A DNA stretch of 64,000 nt from positions 2,170,001-2,234,000 of the forward strand of contig NZ_CP029693.1 of NCBI RefSeq assembly GCF_003228315.1, in the 5' to 3' direction. Shown piece by piece: positions 26,269 to 35,065 of the stretch; the first letter of the stretch is position 1, and every line of letters starts with the position of its first letter. The DNA is from Pseudomonas putida (GTDB lineage Bacteria; Pseudomonadota; Gammaproteobacteria; Pseudomonadales; Pseudomonadaceae). The translations under genes were made by a program, and so were the position numbers. The notes below the pieces were generated by a model. The model did no database searches, was not told the origin of the DNA, and saw only the letters and a program-made list of their open reading frames with translations.

Positions 26269-27060
26269 TCAGGCGCAGAAAGACACCCGGGCGCTGCCCA
26301 GGCCATCGATGGTCAATTCGAAACGGTCGCCGGCGCGGGCCGGTTCCAGTGGCACCAGCGAGCCCGAGAGAATGATTTCCCCGGCCTTGAACGGAATGCC
26401 AAAGGCCCCCAGGGTGTTGGCTAGCCACGCCACCGCCGTCAACGGATTGCCCTGCACCGCCGAGCCCAGGCCTTCGCTCAGTGGCTCACCGTTCTTGAAC
26501 ACACGCATGCGCAGGTTGGGCAAATCCAGGCCCCGTGGATCAACCTGACTGTCACCCAACACGAACACGCCGCAGGAAGCGTTGTCGGCGACGGTGTCCT
26601 GAATGCGGATGCGCCACGCGTGAATCCGCGAGTCGACGATCTCGAAGCACGGCATCACGTATTCGGTGGCGTCCAGCACATCGGCTTCGGTGATGCCGGG
26701 GCCGACCAGATCGCGCTTGAGCTTGAAGGCGATTTCGCCCTCGGCGCGGGGCTGGATCAGCTTGTTGGCGGACAGGGAAATTTGCGCGTCGTTGGCAAAG
26801 GACATCTGCCGGGTGATGAAGCCGAAGTCCGGCTGATGCACGTTGAGCATCTGCTGCACCGCTGCCGAGGTGACGCCGATCTTCTTGCCGACGATCTGGT
26901 CACCGGCGGCGACGCGACGCTCAATGGCGTACAGGGAAATGTGGTAGGCGTCCTCAATGCTGATCGCCGGCCAACGCTCGGTCAGCGGCGCCAGTGTGGA
27001 GCCGCTTTGCAGCGCCTGGTAAAGCTCTTCGCCGAATTCACGGCGCAATTGCACGCTCAT
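26269..27060 (-). CDS. hsaE: 2-hydroxyhexa-2,4-dienoate hydratase HsaE
   Basis: 263 residues of the 2-keto-4-pentenoate hydratase (MhpD/TesE) family. The metal-binding acidic pair is in the PRAEGEIAFKL segment near residue 105, with another acidic residue in CFEIVDSR near 140; KKIGVTS and NPLTAVAWLANTL are conserved. It hydrates the C6 dienoate released by HsaD to the substrate of HsaF. The start overlaps the hsaD stop (ATGA). Confidence 0.85.
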   Translation of the reverse strand: MSVQLRREFGEELYQALQSGSTLAPLTERWPAISIEDAYHISLYAIERRVAAGDQIVGKKIGVTSAAVQQMLNVHQPDFGFITRQMSFANDAQISLSANKLIQPRAEGEIAFKLKRDLVGPGITEADVLDATEYVMPCFEIVDSRIHAWRIRIQDTVADNASCGVFVLGDSQVDPRGLDLPNLRMRVFKNGEPLSEGLGSAVQGNPLTAVAWLANTLGAFGIPFKAGEIILSGSLVPLEPARAGDRFELTIDGLGSARVSFCA

Positions 27061-27887
27061 GGGCGGGCCTCCTGAAGGAATGCCAGGCACTGGCGATTGA
27101 ACAATTCACGGTGCTCGACCTGCACCCAATGCCCGCATTCGCTGAGCATCACGAAGCGGATGCGCGAGCAGTGTTCGAGCATGGTTTGCGCCCCCGAGGA
27201 TGGGCAGAATTTGTCGTTCATGCCCCAGAAGCCGAGGATCGGGCATTGCAACTCGGCCAGGCGCGAGGTCATGTTCGGCACTTGCATGGTCGACAGCACG
27301 CACACCGGTTGCTGTTGCACCACGGCCACCCGTTCGTTGACCGTTTCGTCGCTGATCAGCGAGGCGTCGAACAGTTGCAGTGCCAACAGGCGGCGCATGC
27401 CCGTTGCATCGTTGAGTTCACCCTTGGCGAAGGCGGCGCCCATTTTCTGGATGCCTTCCATTTGCAGGTAGTACTGCTCCTTTTCCATCAGTCCGCCGGG
27501 GGCCATCAACACCAGACGGCTGACCCGCTGCGGCTGGTCGAGGGCCAGCTTGATCGCGATCGCGCCGCCCAGGGAATTGCCCACCAGTACGCAACGCGGG
27601 ATATTCAGGGCGTCGAGCAGACCGCTCAGGGCGCTGACGAAAAAGTCGAGGGTGTAGAGGGTGTCGGGCTTGTCCGAGGCGCCATAGCCCGGCAGGTCCG
27701 GGACGATCACCCGATGGCCGGCTTCGGCGAACACCGGGTAGTTCTGCTTGAAGTTGCTGTGGCCGCTGGCGCCCGGCCCGCTGCCGTGGATGAAAATCAC
27801 CGGCTCGCCGGCGCCACCGGTATCCAGATAGTGCAGCTGCAAACCTTCCGGCAGCGTAACGAAGTGCCCCTGCGCTGAAGCGCCCAT
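27057..27887 (-). CDS. hsaD: Meta-cleavage product hydrolase HsaD (TesD-like)
   Basis: 276-residue alpha/beta hydrolase that cleaves the C-C bond of the 4,5:9,10-diseco product of HsaC, giving 2-hydroxyhexa-2,4-dienoate and the HIP acid. HGSGPGASG near residue 34 forms the oxyanion region; VGNSLGGAIA near 105 has the nucleophile Ser; a late Asp and the His in ECGHWVQVEH complete the triad. This is the BphD/HsaD pattern. The ATG at 27887 has an excellent GGAGGA site. First gene of the operon hsaD-hsaE-hsaG-hsaF. Confidence 0.88.
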   Translation of the reverse strand: MGASAQGHFVTLPEGLQLHYLDTGGAGEPVIFIHGSGPGASGHSNFKQNYPVFAEAGHRVIVPDLPGYGASDKPDTLYTLDFFVSALSGLLDALNIPRCVLVGNSLGGAIAIKLALDQPQRVSRLVLMAPGGLMEKEQYYLQMEGIQKMGAAFAKGELNDATGMRRLLALQLFDASLISDETVNERVAVVQQQPVCVLSTMQVPNMTSRLAELQCPILGFWGMNDKFCPSSGAQTMLEHCSRIRFVMLSECGHWVQVEHRELFNRQCLAFLQEARP

Positions 27888-27919
27888 AAGGTGTCCTCCC
27901 GGCCTGTTGTTGTCGCCGG

Positions 27920-27963
27920 ATTATTCCGGGGGCCCGGGCCGTCAACATCGTCCGACAGGACTA
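27920..27963 (-). promoter_or_regulatory. Steroid box and -10 of the hsaDEGF operon
   Basis: TAGTCC-TGTC-GGACGATG on the minus strand (27963-27946), perfect consensus. AATAAT (27925-27920), the best -10 of the set, lies after exactly 20 nt. The hsaD ATG is 33 bp further on. Confidence 0.75.
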
Positions 27964-28012
27964 CAACCCCTCCCCTGTGGATGTACGCGAAACCTGCAAA
28001 CGATCAAAAACA

Positions 28013-28114
28013 CTGTAGGAGCGAGCCTGCTCGCGATGGTCGTTAACGATGACGCTGGTTGCCTGACACCCCGTGGGGTTCTTGAGTCCATCGCGAGCAG
28101 GCTCGCTCCTACAG
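28013..28114. repeat. REP doublet
   Basis: Inverted GAGCCTGCTCGC REPs lying between two divergent steroid boxes (27946-27963 and 28141-28158), separating hsaD from the next SDR. Confidence 0.85.
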
Positions 28115-28140
28115 TGTGTGGGGGGGCTGGCCACGACTCC

Positions 28141-28184
28141 TAGTCTCAACGGACGTTGGCCGGCGGGTGCCGCAGACCTAGCAT
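28141..28184 (+). promoter_or_regulatory. Steroid box and -10 of the SDR-SRPBCC operon
   Basis: TAGTCT-CAAC-GGACGTTG at 28141-28158 (two mismatches), 20-nt gap, TAGCAT at 28179-28184. The next start codon is at 28221. Confidence 0.6.
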
Positions 28185-28220
28185 CGACGGCATTTCCGAG
28201 CGATACAACGAGGCTTTCCC

Positions 28221-28997
28221 ATGCTTGATCCGATGGACTTTCGCGGCAAAGTGGTACTGGTCACCGGTGGTGGCAAAGGGGTGGGTCGCGGGATCAGCCA
28301 ATGCTTTCTGGACCGGGGCGCCGAGGTGGTGATCTGCGGTCGCGAAGCCCCGGCTTCGCTGCCCGCCAGCGGCGAACGAGAGGCGCTGTTCGTGCCTTGC
28401 GACCTGCGGGATATCGAGCAGTCCGGGCGCTTGATCGACAGCATCGTCGAACGCTTCGGCCGCCTCGATGTACTGGTCAACAATGCCGGCGGCTCGCCGA
28501 ATGCCGAGGCCGCCACCGTCTCGCCGCGTTTCAGCGAATCGATCATCCGCCTGAACCTGATCGCCCCGCTCAACCTCTGCCAGCAGGCCAACCGGGTGAT
28601 GCAGGCCCAAACCGACGGCGGCGCAATCATCAACATCTGCAGCGTCAGCGCCACCCGCCCTTCTCCCGGCACCGCGGCCTATGGCGCGGCCAAGGCCGGG
28701 TTGCTCAACCTGACCACCTCGCTGGCGGTGGAATGGGCACCGAAGGTGCGGGTCAATGCGGTGACTGCCGGGCTGATTCTCACCGAGCAGGCGTCCATGC
28801 ATTATGGCGACGGGGAAGGCATTGCGCGGGTGGCCGCGACCATCCCCTTGCAACGCCTGGCCAATCCCGAGGACATCGGCGACACCTGCCTGTACCTGGC
28901 CTCGTCGTTGGCGCGTTATGTCAGCGGCGCGGACATTGCCGTGCATGGTGGCGGCGAACGACCTGCGTTTCTCGATGCCGCGCAAACCCACTCATAA
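28221..28997 (+). CDS. SDR family oxidoreductase, steroid regulon
   Basis: 258 residues. TGGGKGVG at residues about 15-22, NNAGG near 90, S...YGAAK active site near 150-160, and a RYVSGADIAVHGGG end. It pairs with the SRPBCC gene 13 bp downstream. In a steroid cluster it probably acts on a hydroxyl or keto group of the nucleus or a HIP-CoA derivative; sequence alone does not tell which. A second ATG four codons in (MDF) is possible. Confidence 0.7.
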   Translation: MLDPMDFRGKVVLVTGGGKGVGRGISQCFLDRGAEVVICGREAPASLPASGEREALFVPCDLRDIEQSGRLIDSIVERFGRLDVLVNNAGGSPNAEAATVSPRFSESIIRLNLIAPLNLCQQANRVMQAQTDGGAIINICSVSATRPSPGTAAYGAAKAGLLNLTTSLAVEWAPKVRVNAVTAGLILTEQASMHYGDGEGIARVAATIPLQRLANPEDIGDTCLYLASSLARYVSGADIAVHGGGERPAFLDAAQTHS

Positions 28998-29010
28998 CAG
29001 GAGAACCGAC

Positions 29011-29496
29011 ATGCCCGCGATTGCCAGTCACAGCGTCTTGCTTGACCTCGCACCACACGCCGCATGGGCGAAGCTGAGCGACCTGAGCCTGGCCCCGCAC
29101 TATGTGCCGGGGCTGACCGGTTGCCAGTTCCATCCCGGCCCGCAACAAGGCCTCGGCGCCAGCCGCCGGGTATTGCGCAAGGGCGGTCAGTACCTGGATG
29201 AAAGCGTGGTGCAGTGGCGCGAAGGCGTGGGGTTCGAGTTGCGGTTGCACAAGGGCGGCAGTGATTCGCCCTTTCCGTTTCGCAAGGCGAGTTTCAGCTA
29301 CGGGCTACAACCGGAAGGCAACGCAACGCGCATCACCCTGCAAATGCACTACAGCCTGCGCGGTGGCAGGCTGATGGAGAGAATGCTGGGCAAGGCGTTC
29401 GACAAGGTGGTGCGGGAGATTGCCGAGAATCTCAAGGCTTACTACGAAACGGGTCAAACCCAGAACGCAGATTTCAAACCCACCGCAACCCTGTAG
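29011..29496 (+). CDS. SRPBCC-fold (START/polyketide-cyclase-like) protein
   Basis: 161 residues forming one SRPBCC domain: an N-terminal VLLDLAPHAAWAKLSDLS helix/strand, central antiparallel strands (ASRRVLRKGGQYLDESVV), and a long C-terminal helix (MERMLGKAFDKVVREIAENLKAYYE). This fold makes a deep hydrophobic pocket, so steroid binding or an isomerase/cyclase-like step is possible. ACAGGAG precedes the ATG. Its stop codon TAG is part of the REP that follows. No catalytic residues can be named. Confidence 0.65.
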   Translation: MPAIASHSVLLDLAPHAAWAKLSDLSLAPHYVPGLTGCQFHPGPQQGLGASRRVLRKGGQYLDESVVQWREGVGFELRLHKGGSDSPFPFRKASFSYGLQPEGNATRITLQMHYSLRGGRLMERMLGKAFDKVVREIAENLKAYYETGQTQNADFKPTATL

Positions 29497-29708
29497 GAGC
29501 GAGCCTGCTCGCGATGGTCGTTAACGATAACGCGGGGATTCAGGATAACCGCGGCGTTCTTTAGACCATCGCGAGCAGGCTCGCTCCTACAGTCGATCGT
29601 TCCCACGCTCTGCGTGGGAATGCAGCCCGGGACGCTCTGCGTCCCAAATCAAAAGCCGAACGCGGAGCGTCCGTTGAGGCATTCCCACGCGGAGCGTGGG
29701 AACGATCA
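29490..29708. repeat. REP doublet plus BIME-type palindrome
   Basis: A GAGCCTGCTCGC doublet (29490-29592) runs directly into a GATCGTTCCCACGC palindrome (29595-29708). The array fills the convergent gap between the SRPBCC gene and ksi. Confidence 0.85.
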
Positions 29709-29710
29709 GG

Positions 29711-30094
29711 TCAGGCGCGAGGGCCGATGTTGACCTCGCTCCAATAGGCCTTCATCGAACGGATCCTGCCAGTGCCATCAAACTCCATCACATCAATCAC
29801 ATGCAGCGAACACGGCTGCCCGCCCCACTCCATGTCGACCCGGAACGGCATCGCGCCGCAGCCGTTGGCGGTGGCGCGAACGGGGCCTGTGCGGGTCGCC
29901 GAGACTTTCATCGCGCCCAGCCCCTGACGGTAGAAACGCTCGATGGCGTCAATCCCTTGCAAGGGCGCCTGGCCCACCGGGTCTTCGACGGTGGCGTCCT
30001 CGGCATACAACGCGAGGATGCCGTCGATATCACCGGCATCCACCAATTCCACATAGCGCGCCATGGTCGCCTGGATCTGTTCTGCGCCGATCAT
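29711..30094 (-). CDS. ksi: Delta5-3-ketosteroid isomerase
   Basis: 127-residue NTF2-fold protein, very similar to the classic ketosteroid isomerase of Pseudomonas putida biotype B. It moves the C5-C6 double bond to C4-C5. The catalytic set is complete: Tyr14 in MARYVELVD, Asp38 in ATVEDPVGQ and Asp101 in VIDVMEFD, equivalent to Tyr14, Asp38 and Asp99 of the Comamonas enzyme. The segment GCGAMPFRVDMEW is also typical. The ATG directly follows the thiolase stop (TGAATG). Last gene of the 34946-29711 operon. Confidence 0.93.
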   Translation of the reverse strand: MIGAEQIQATMARYVELVDAGDIDGILALYAEDATVEDPVGQAPLQGIDAIERFYRQGLGAMKVSATRTGPVRATANGCGAMPFRVDMEWGGQPCSLHVIDVMEFDGTGRIRSMKAYWSEVNIGPRA

Positions 30095-31297
30095 TCAGAC
30101 CACCTCGAACAGTGCAGCCGCGCCCATGCCGCCGCCGATGCACATGCTCACCACCACGTAGCGCACACCGCGACGCTGGCCTTCGATCAACGCGTGACCG
30201 ACCATGCGCGCCCCGGACATGCCGAACGGATGACCGATGGCAATCGCCCCGCCATTGACGTTCAGGCGCTCGGCAGGAATGCCCAGGGTGTCGCGGCAAT
30301 ACAGCACCTGGCAGGCGAAGGCCTCGTTCAGCTCCCACAGGCCGATGTGCTCCATGGTCAGGCCATGGCGCTTGAGTAATTTCGGGATGGCGTACACCGG
30401 ACCGATGCCCATCTCGTCGGAGTTACAGCCGGCGACCGCCATGCCGCGATAGATACCCAAGGGTTCCAGGCCACGCTTCTCGGCCATCTTCGCGCTCATC
30501 AACACCGAGGCCGATGCGCCGTCCGACAGCTGCGAAGCGTTGCCGGCAGTGATGAAGCGGCCCTTGTCGCTCCACTGGCCGCCCGGCCATACCGGCTCCA
30601 GAGCGCTCAAGCTTTCCAGCGTGGTATCGACGCGGTTGCACTCGTCACGCTGCAAAGTCACCAGTTCATAACGGGTTTCACCGGTGGCCTTGTCGACGAT
30701 CGCCTGACGACTGGTCAGCGCCGCCAGCTCGCGGTCGAAGCGCCCGGCGCTCTGGGCCTGGGCCGTGCGCAGCTGGCTCTGGTAGCTGTACTCGTCCAGT
30801 GCCTCGCGGGAAATACCGTAGCGCTCGGAGACGATCTCGGCGGTTTCGATCATCGGGATGTACGCACGCGGGTCCAGGTCGATCACCGAACTCGACTGGT
30901 TGCGGAACAGGTTCTTGTGCTTGTTCTGCACCAGGGAAATCGACTCCAGGCCACCGGCCACGGCGATGTCGATTTCGTCGCACATGATGCCCTTGGCGGC
31001 CATGGCGATGCTCATCAGGCCCGACGAGCACTGGCGCTCCACCGCCATTCCAGCCACGGAAGTGGGCAAGCCACCGGCAATCGCGCACAGCCGCCCCAGG
31101 TTGTAGGACTGGGTGCCCTGCTGGGCCGCGGCACCGATGATCACATCGTCCACTTCACCCGGTTCGATACCGGCCCGGCGCACGGCTTCACGCACTACGT
31201 GACCACCCAGTTGCGGCGCTTCGGTGTCGTTGAACGCACCGCGAAAAGCCTTGCCGATGGGCGTGCGAGCGGTGGAAACGATGACGGCTTCTTTCAT
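30095..31297 (-). CDS. Thiolase, FadA6-like
   Basis: 400-residue degradative thiolase. The nucleophilic Cys is in ERQCSSGL (near residue 89), the base His in [12 protein letters not shown] (near 350) and the second Cys in [11 protein letters not shown] (near 380). In the actinobacterial HIP pathway FadA6 performs the thiolytic step late in C/D-ring degradation. Placement with two acyl-CoA dehydrogenases, IpdF-like and MaoC genes supports that role. An AAGGAA site precedes the ATG. Confidence 0.75.
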   Translation of the reverse strand: MKEAVIVSTARTPIGKAFRGAFNDTEAPQLGGHVVREAVRRAGIEPGEVDDVIIGAAAQQGTQSYNLGRLCAIAGGLPTSVAGMAVERQCSSGLMSIAMAAKGIMCDEIDIAVAGGLESISLVQNKHKNLFRNQSSSVIDLDPRAYIPMIETAEIVSERYGISREALDEYSYQSQLRTAQAQSAGRFDRELAALTSRQAIVDKATGETRYELVTLQRDECNRVDTTLESLSALEPVWPGGQWSDKGRFITAGNASQLSDGASASVLMSAKMAEKRGLEPLGIYRGMAVAGCNSDEMGIGPVYAIPKLLKRHGLTMEHIGLWELNEAFACQVLYCRDTLGIPAERLNVNGGAIAIGHPFGMSGARMVGHALIEGQRRGVRYVVVSMCIGGGMGAAALFEVV

Positions 31298-31327
31298 GCT
31301 GAATTCCTTGAGTGTTCTGTAGGGGGC

Positions 31328-31786
31328 TCAAGCCGGGTAATAGCGGCTGATGGTGTCGACCACGCAGCCGGGACGCTCCTCGCCTTCGATCTCGACGCTG
31401 ACGCGGATGGTCGCCTGCACGCCGCCTTTCACTTCCTCGACCGCGACCAATTGCGCACTGCCTCGCACCCGCGAACCAACACGGACCACGGCAGGAAAGC
31501 GCACTCGCTCGCAACCGTAATTGACGCCCATGGCCAAACCACGGACTTCGACGATCTGCGGCAAAAACAGATTGACCAGCGACAGACTCAGGTAGCCGTG
31601 GGCAATGCAGGTGCCAAACGGCCCGCTGGCCGCCTTGACCGGATCGACGTGAATCCACTGATGATCGCCGGTGGCGTCGGCAAACAGATCGATCCGCCCC
31701 TGATCCACCAACAGCCACTCGCTGACCCCAAGCGCCTCGCCGACCGCATCGAACAGGGCCATCGGCGTCTCGAAAATACGTGCCAT
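31328..31786 (-). CDS. MaoC-like enoyl-CoA hydratase (hot-dog fold)
   Basis: 152 residues. The R-hydratase motif region FADATGDHQWIHVDP (residues about 36-50) supplies the Asp and His of MaoC hydratases, and GPFGTCIAHGYLSLSL follows. It would hydrate an enoyl-CoA in the HIP branch. It begins 2 bp after the stop of the IpdF-like gene. A TTG two codons upstream is an alternative start. Confidence 0.75.
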   Translation of the reverse strand: MARIFETPMALFDAVGEALGVSEWLLVDQGRIDLFADATGDHQWIHVDPVKAASGPFGTCIAHGYLSLSLVNLFLPQIVEVRGLAMGVNYGCERVRFPAVVRVGSRVRGSAQLVAVEEVKGGVQATIRVSVEIEGEERPGCVVDTISRYYPA

Positions 31787-31788
31787 GT

Positions 31789-32571
31789 TCAAGCCCTCTG
31801 ACTGGACACCGACAACACTTCGCCGGTCATGTAGGAGCTGTAGTCACTGGCCAGGAACATCATCACGTTGGCCACTTCCCAGACCTCGGCGGCACGGCCG
31901 AAGGCCTCGTTGGCCGCCAGTTGGTCGAGTACCGCCTGAGGCGCGGATTTGCGCAGGAAATCGTGCAGGGCAATGCTCGGGCTGACCGCGTTGATGCGGA
32001 TGCCATGCTCGGCGGCTTCGACTGCCGCGCAACGGGTCAGCGCCATGACCCCGGCCTTGGCGGCGGCGTAGTGCGCCTGCTCTTTCTGCGCGCGCCAGCC
32101 CAGTACCGAGGCGTTGTTGACGATGACCCCGGCGCGGCGCTCCATCATCTTCGGCAGCATGGCGCGGGTCATGCGCATGGTGCCGGTGAGTGTCACGTCG
32201 AGGACGCGGTTCCATTCTTCGTCGGACATCTCCACCAACAGCCGCGAGCCACCCAGGCCGGCGTTGTTGATCAGCACGTCGACGCCTTGCAGGTCGCGCT
32301 CGGCGCTGGCGATCAGTTGCTGCACCTGGGCTTCGTCGGTGACGTTGCACACCTGGCCAAACACCTGCTCAAGCCCGGTGCTCTGGCGGATTTTCAGCAC
32401 CGCTTCGGCCAACCGGCCTTCGTGGATATCGCTGATCATCAGCGCGCGGCAACCTTCTTCGGCGGCGCGCACGGCGGCGGAAAAACCGATCCCGGCGCCC
32501 GCCGCCGCAGTGATCAGCACTGACTTGCCGCGCAGCAGGCCGCGCCCTTCAACATATTGAGGTACAGACAT
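31789..32571 (-). CDS. ipdF: SDR, IpdF-like 5-hydroxy-HIP-CoA reductase/dehydrogenase
   Basis: 260 residues. The cofactor motif is the unusual TAAAGAGIG (near residues 21-29) after a GRGLLRGKSVLI start, then NNAGLGG, NNASVLGWRAQ and YAAAK; the end reads SSYMTGEVLSVSSQ. This N-terminal extension and motif set match IpdF of actinobacterial HIP degradation as I recall it, which interconverts the 5-hydroxy and 5-keto groups of HIP-CoA. An AAGGAG site lies before the ATG. The neighbour FadE30-like gene supports the call. Confidence 0.65.
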   Translation of the reverse strand: MSVPQYVEGRGLLRGKSVLITAAAGAGIGFSAAVRAAEEGCRALMISDIHEGRLAEAVLKIRQSTGLEQVFGQVCNVTDEAQVQQLIASAERDLQGVDVLINNAGLGGSRLLVEMSDEEWNRVLDVTLTGTMRMTRAMLPKMMERRAGVIVNNASVLGWRAQKEQAHYAAAKAGVMALTRCAAVEAAEHGIRINAVSPSIALHDFLRKSAPQAVLDQLAANEAFGRAAEVWEVANVMMFLASDYSSYMTGEVLSVSSQRA

Positions 32572-32583
32572 GACTTACTCCTT

Positions 32584-33777
32584 TCAGGCGCGCGCACGCG
32601 GTTCCTTGGGCATGCCCAAGGCGCGTTCGGCGATGATGTTGCGCTGGATTTCGTTGCTGCCGCCGTAGAGGGTGTCGGCGCGGCTGAACAGGTACAGCGA
32701 CTGCAAACGGGTCAGTTGGTAAGGCGCGGCTTCGAGCAATTCGGCTTCGGCGCCGAGCACGTCCATCGCCAACTTGCCCAGGCTGGCGTGCCAGGTGGAC
32801 CAGAACAACTTGTAGATGGTCGCCTCCTTGCGCAGCGAGCCGTCCTGGCTGCCCGAGAGCATGCGCAGCGAGTTGTAGCGCATGATCCGCAGCCCGCTCC
32901 AGGCTTCGGCCAGGCGCTGACGCAGGATCGGGTCGCGATCCGCACCGTTGGACTTGGCGATGGCGATGATTTCGTTCAGCTCGTTCTGAAACTGCATCTG
33001 CTGGCCGAGGGTCGACACGCCGCGTTCGAAACCGAGCAACGCCATGGCGATCTTCCAGCCGTCGCCCGGCGCGCCGATGATGTTGGCAGCGTCGGTGCGG
33101 GCGTCGTCGAAGAACACTTCGTTGAACTCCGAGGTGCCAGTCAGTTGCTCGATGGGGCGCACGGTGATTTCAGCCTGGGCCATCGGCACCAGCAGGAACG
33201 ACAGGCCACGATGGCCGACGCTGCCCGGCTCGGTGCGGGCGATGACAAAGCACCAGTCCGACTCGTGGGCCAGGGAGGTCCAGACTTTCTGGCCGTTGAT
33301 CACCCACTGTCCGGTCGCTTCATCCAGCGCGGCACGGGTCTTGACGTTGGCCAGATCGGAACCGGCACCCGGCTCGGAATAACCCTGGCACCAGAACTCT
33401 GTACCGCTGACGATTCCCGGCAAAAAGCGCTGTTGCTGCTCGGGCGTACCGAACGCGGCGATGGTCGGGCCGGCCAAGCCTTCACCGATGTGCCCCATGC
33501 GACCGGGGCCGCCGGCGCGGGCGTACTCTTCGTGGAAAATCACCTGGCGGGTGATCGACAGGCCGCGCCCGCCGTGCTCCGGCGCCCAGCCGACGCAGGT
33601 GAAGCCGCCCTCGGCGAGTTTGCGTTCCCAGGCTTTGCGCTCCTCGGGAAACATGTGCTCGTCGCCAGGGCCGCCGCGAAAACGCAGGGGCTCGAATTCG
33701 CCACAGAGGTTGGTGCTCATCCAGTCGGCGACTTCCTGGCGGAAGCGCTCGTCCTGTTCGCTGAAACTGATTTTCAT
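32584..33777 (-). CDS. Acyl-CoA dehydrogenase, FadE30-like
   Basis: 397 residues, normal length. QGYSEPGAGSDLANVKT (near residue 130) and the C-terminal GGSNEIQRNIIAERALGMP are the FAD-binding and dimer motifs of the family. FadE30 desaturates the propanoyl side chain of HIP-CoA; the gene lies next to ipdF-like as in actinobacteria. The start overlaps the stop of the second dehydrogenase (ATGA), so the pair may form a heteromer. Confidence 0.72.
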   Translation of the reverse strand: MKISFSEQDERFRQEVADWMSTNLCGEFEPLRFRGGPGDEHMFPEERKAWERKLAEGGFTCVGWAPEHGGRGLSITRQVIFHEEYARAGGPGRMGHIGEGLAGPTIAAFGTPEQQQRFLPGIVSGTEFWCQGYSEPGAGSDLANVKTRAALDEATGQWVINGQKVWTSLAHESDWCFVIARTEPGSVGHRGLSFLLVPMAQAEITVRPIEQLTGTSEFNEVFFDDARTDAANIIGAPGDGWKIAMALLGFERGVSTLGQQMQFQNELNEIIAIAKSNGADRDPILRQRLAEAWSGLRIMRYNSLRMLSGSQDGSLRKEATIYKLFWSTWHASLGKLAMDVLGAEAELLEAAPYQLTRLQSLYLFSRADTLYGGSNEIQRNIIAERALGMPKEPRARA

Positions 33778-34946
33778 GGCTGCTCCCCGAGAATCAATGC
33801 GGCAATGCGCTCGCGATGCCAGGCCGGTAGCCCGAGGAAGCTTTCGCTGGCGCGGGCGCGCTTGAAGTAGAGGTGCGGGTCGTATTCCCAGGTGAAACCG
33901 ACGCCGCCGTGCAACTGGATCGATTCGGCGGCGCAGGAAAAATAGCTCTCCGAGCACTGCGCCTTGGCCAGCGCCGCCGCCAGCGGCAGCTCTGCGGCGA
34001 CCTGCGCATCACCTGAAGGATCGAGGGCTTCCTGAGCAACGCACGCTGCGTAATAGCTGGCCGAACGCGCGCATTCGACTTGCAGCATCATGTCGGCGGC
34101 GCGGTGTTTGAGGGCCTGGAAACTGGCGATGGGACGGCCGAACTGCTGGCGTTCCTGCATGTAGGCCACGCTGAGGTCGAGCACCTGTTGCGCGCCGCCG
34201 GTCTGCTCGGCGGCAAGGCCGATGCAGGCCAGTTGCAGGACTTTTTCCAGCAACGGCCAGCCGGCGCTAAATTCGCCCAACAGGCAGCCGGCGTCGAGGT
34301 ACAGACCCTTGAGCTGAATCCGTGCCTGACGCCGGGTCTGGTCCATGGTCGGCAATAGCTGACGCTCGATGCCGGCAAGGTGCGCGTCCACGGCGAACAG
34401 GCTGATTCCCACCTCGCCGGTGGTGCCCGGGGTGCGCGCGGCAATGATCAAGAGGTCGGCGCCGTGACCATCGAGGACATGCTTGAGGGTGCCGTCGAGG
34501 ATAAAGCCTTCCCCCTCGGCGACCACGGTGGCCTGCACATCCTCGGCGGCCCAGCCGTTGGCACTGCTGAAGGCCAGGGTCGCGGTCAGGCTGCCGTCGG
34601 CAATCTGTGGCAACCAGCGTTGTTTCTGTTGCTCGGTGCCAGCCAGCAACAACGCCGGGGTGGCCATGCAGGCGGTGGCAAAGAATGGCGAGCACAGCAA
34701 GCGCCGGCCCATCTGTTCCAGCAGGATCGCCAGTTCGACAAAACCCAGGCCGAGACCGCCGTAGGCTTCGGGGATATGGATCGCCGGCCAGTACATGTCC
34801 TGGCACAGCCGCTGCCAGAGGGCTTCATCGAAACCCCGCTCACTGACCATGGCCGCGCGCACGGCGGCCGAGTCCGAGACATCGGCGAGGAAGCCCTCGG
34901 CCGATGCGCGGATCATTTCCTGTTCGTCGCTGAATGCAAACTCCAT
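33774..34946 (-). CDS. Acyl-CoA dehydrogenase, second subunit type
   Basis: 390 residues. It is divergent from its neighbour: the usual GSD loop is replaced (LAFSSANGWAAEDVQ near residue 145), while the C-terminal SIQLHGGVGFTWEYDPHLYFKRA is kept. Steroid-degrading bacteria use alpha2beta2 acyl-CoA dehydrogenases made of two unlike chains (FadE31-33 and others), and this protein looks like one such partner chain. First gene of the six-gene operon to ksi. ATG 34946 (MEFAFSDEQ) fits the family; an in-frame ATG at 35003 has no support. Confidence 0.72.
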   Translation of the reverse strand: MEFAFSDEQEMIRASAEGFLADVSDSAAVRAAMVSERGFDEALWQRLCQDMYWPAIHIPEAYGGLGLGFVELAILLEQMGRRLLCSPFFATACMATPALLLAGTEQQKQRWLPQIADGSLTATLAFSSANGWAAEDVQATVVAEGEGFILDGTLKHVLDGHGADLLIIAARTPGTTGEVGISLFAVDAHLAGIERQLLPTMDQTRRQARIQLKGLYLDAGCLLGEFSAGWPLLEKVLQLACIGLAAEQTGGAQQVLDLSVAYMQERQQFGRPIASFQALKHRAADMMLQVECARSASYYAACVAQEALDPSGDAQVAAELPLAAALAKAQCSESYFSCAAESIQLHGGVGFTWEYDPHLYFKRARASESFLGLPAWHRERIAALILGEQP

Positions 34947-35047
34947 CGCGGCGCCTTCTGCTCGTTTGGCGGGGCGCGCGTGGCGCAGCACCCCTTTGAG
35001 CATGAAGTTTGGCGCCGGTGGAAGGCGGCAGAATCGTTAGCCTTGCC

Positions 35048-35065
35048 TAGTCCGAACGGGCGATG
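35048..35065. promoter_or_regulatory. Steroid box upstream of the acyl-CoA dehydrogenase-ksi operon (reversed)
   Basis: TAGTCC-GAAC-GGGCGATG on the plus strand, although the operon it precedes runs on the minus strand. The core has one mismatch (GGGC). No -10 hexamer is found at the standard 20-nt distance on the minus strand; GATTCT at 35034-35029 is the nearest candidate. The distance to the ATG (102 bp) resembles hsaA and kstD. Confidence 0.5.
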
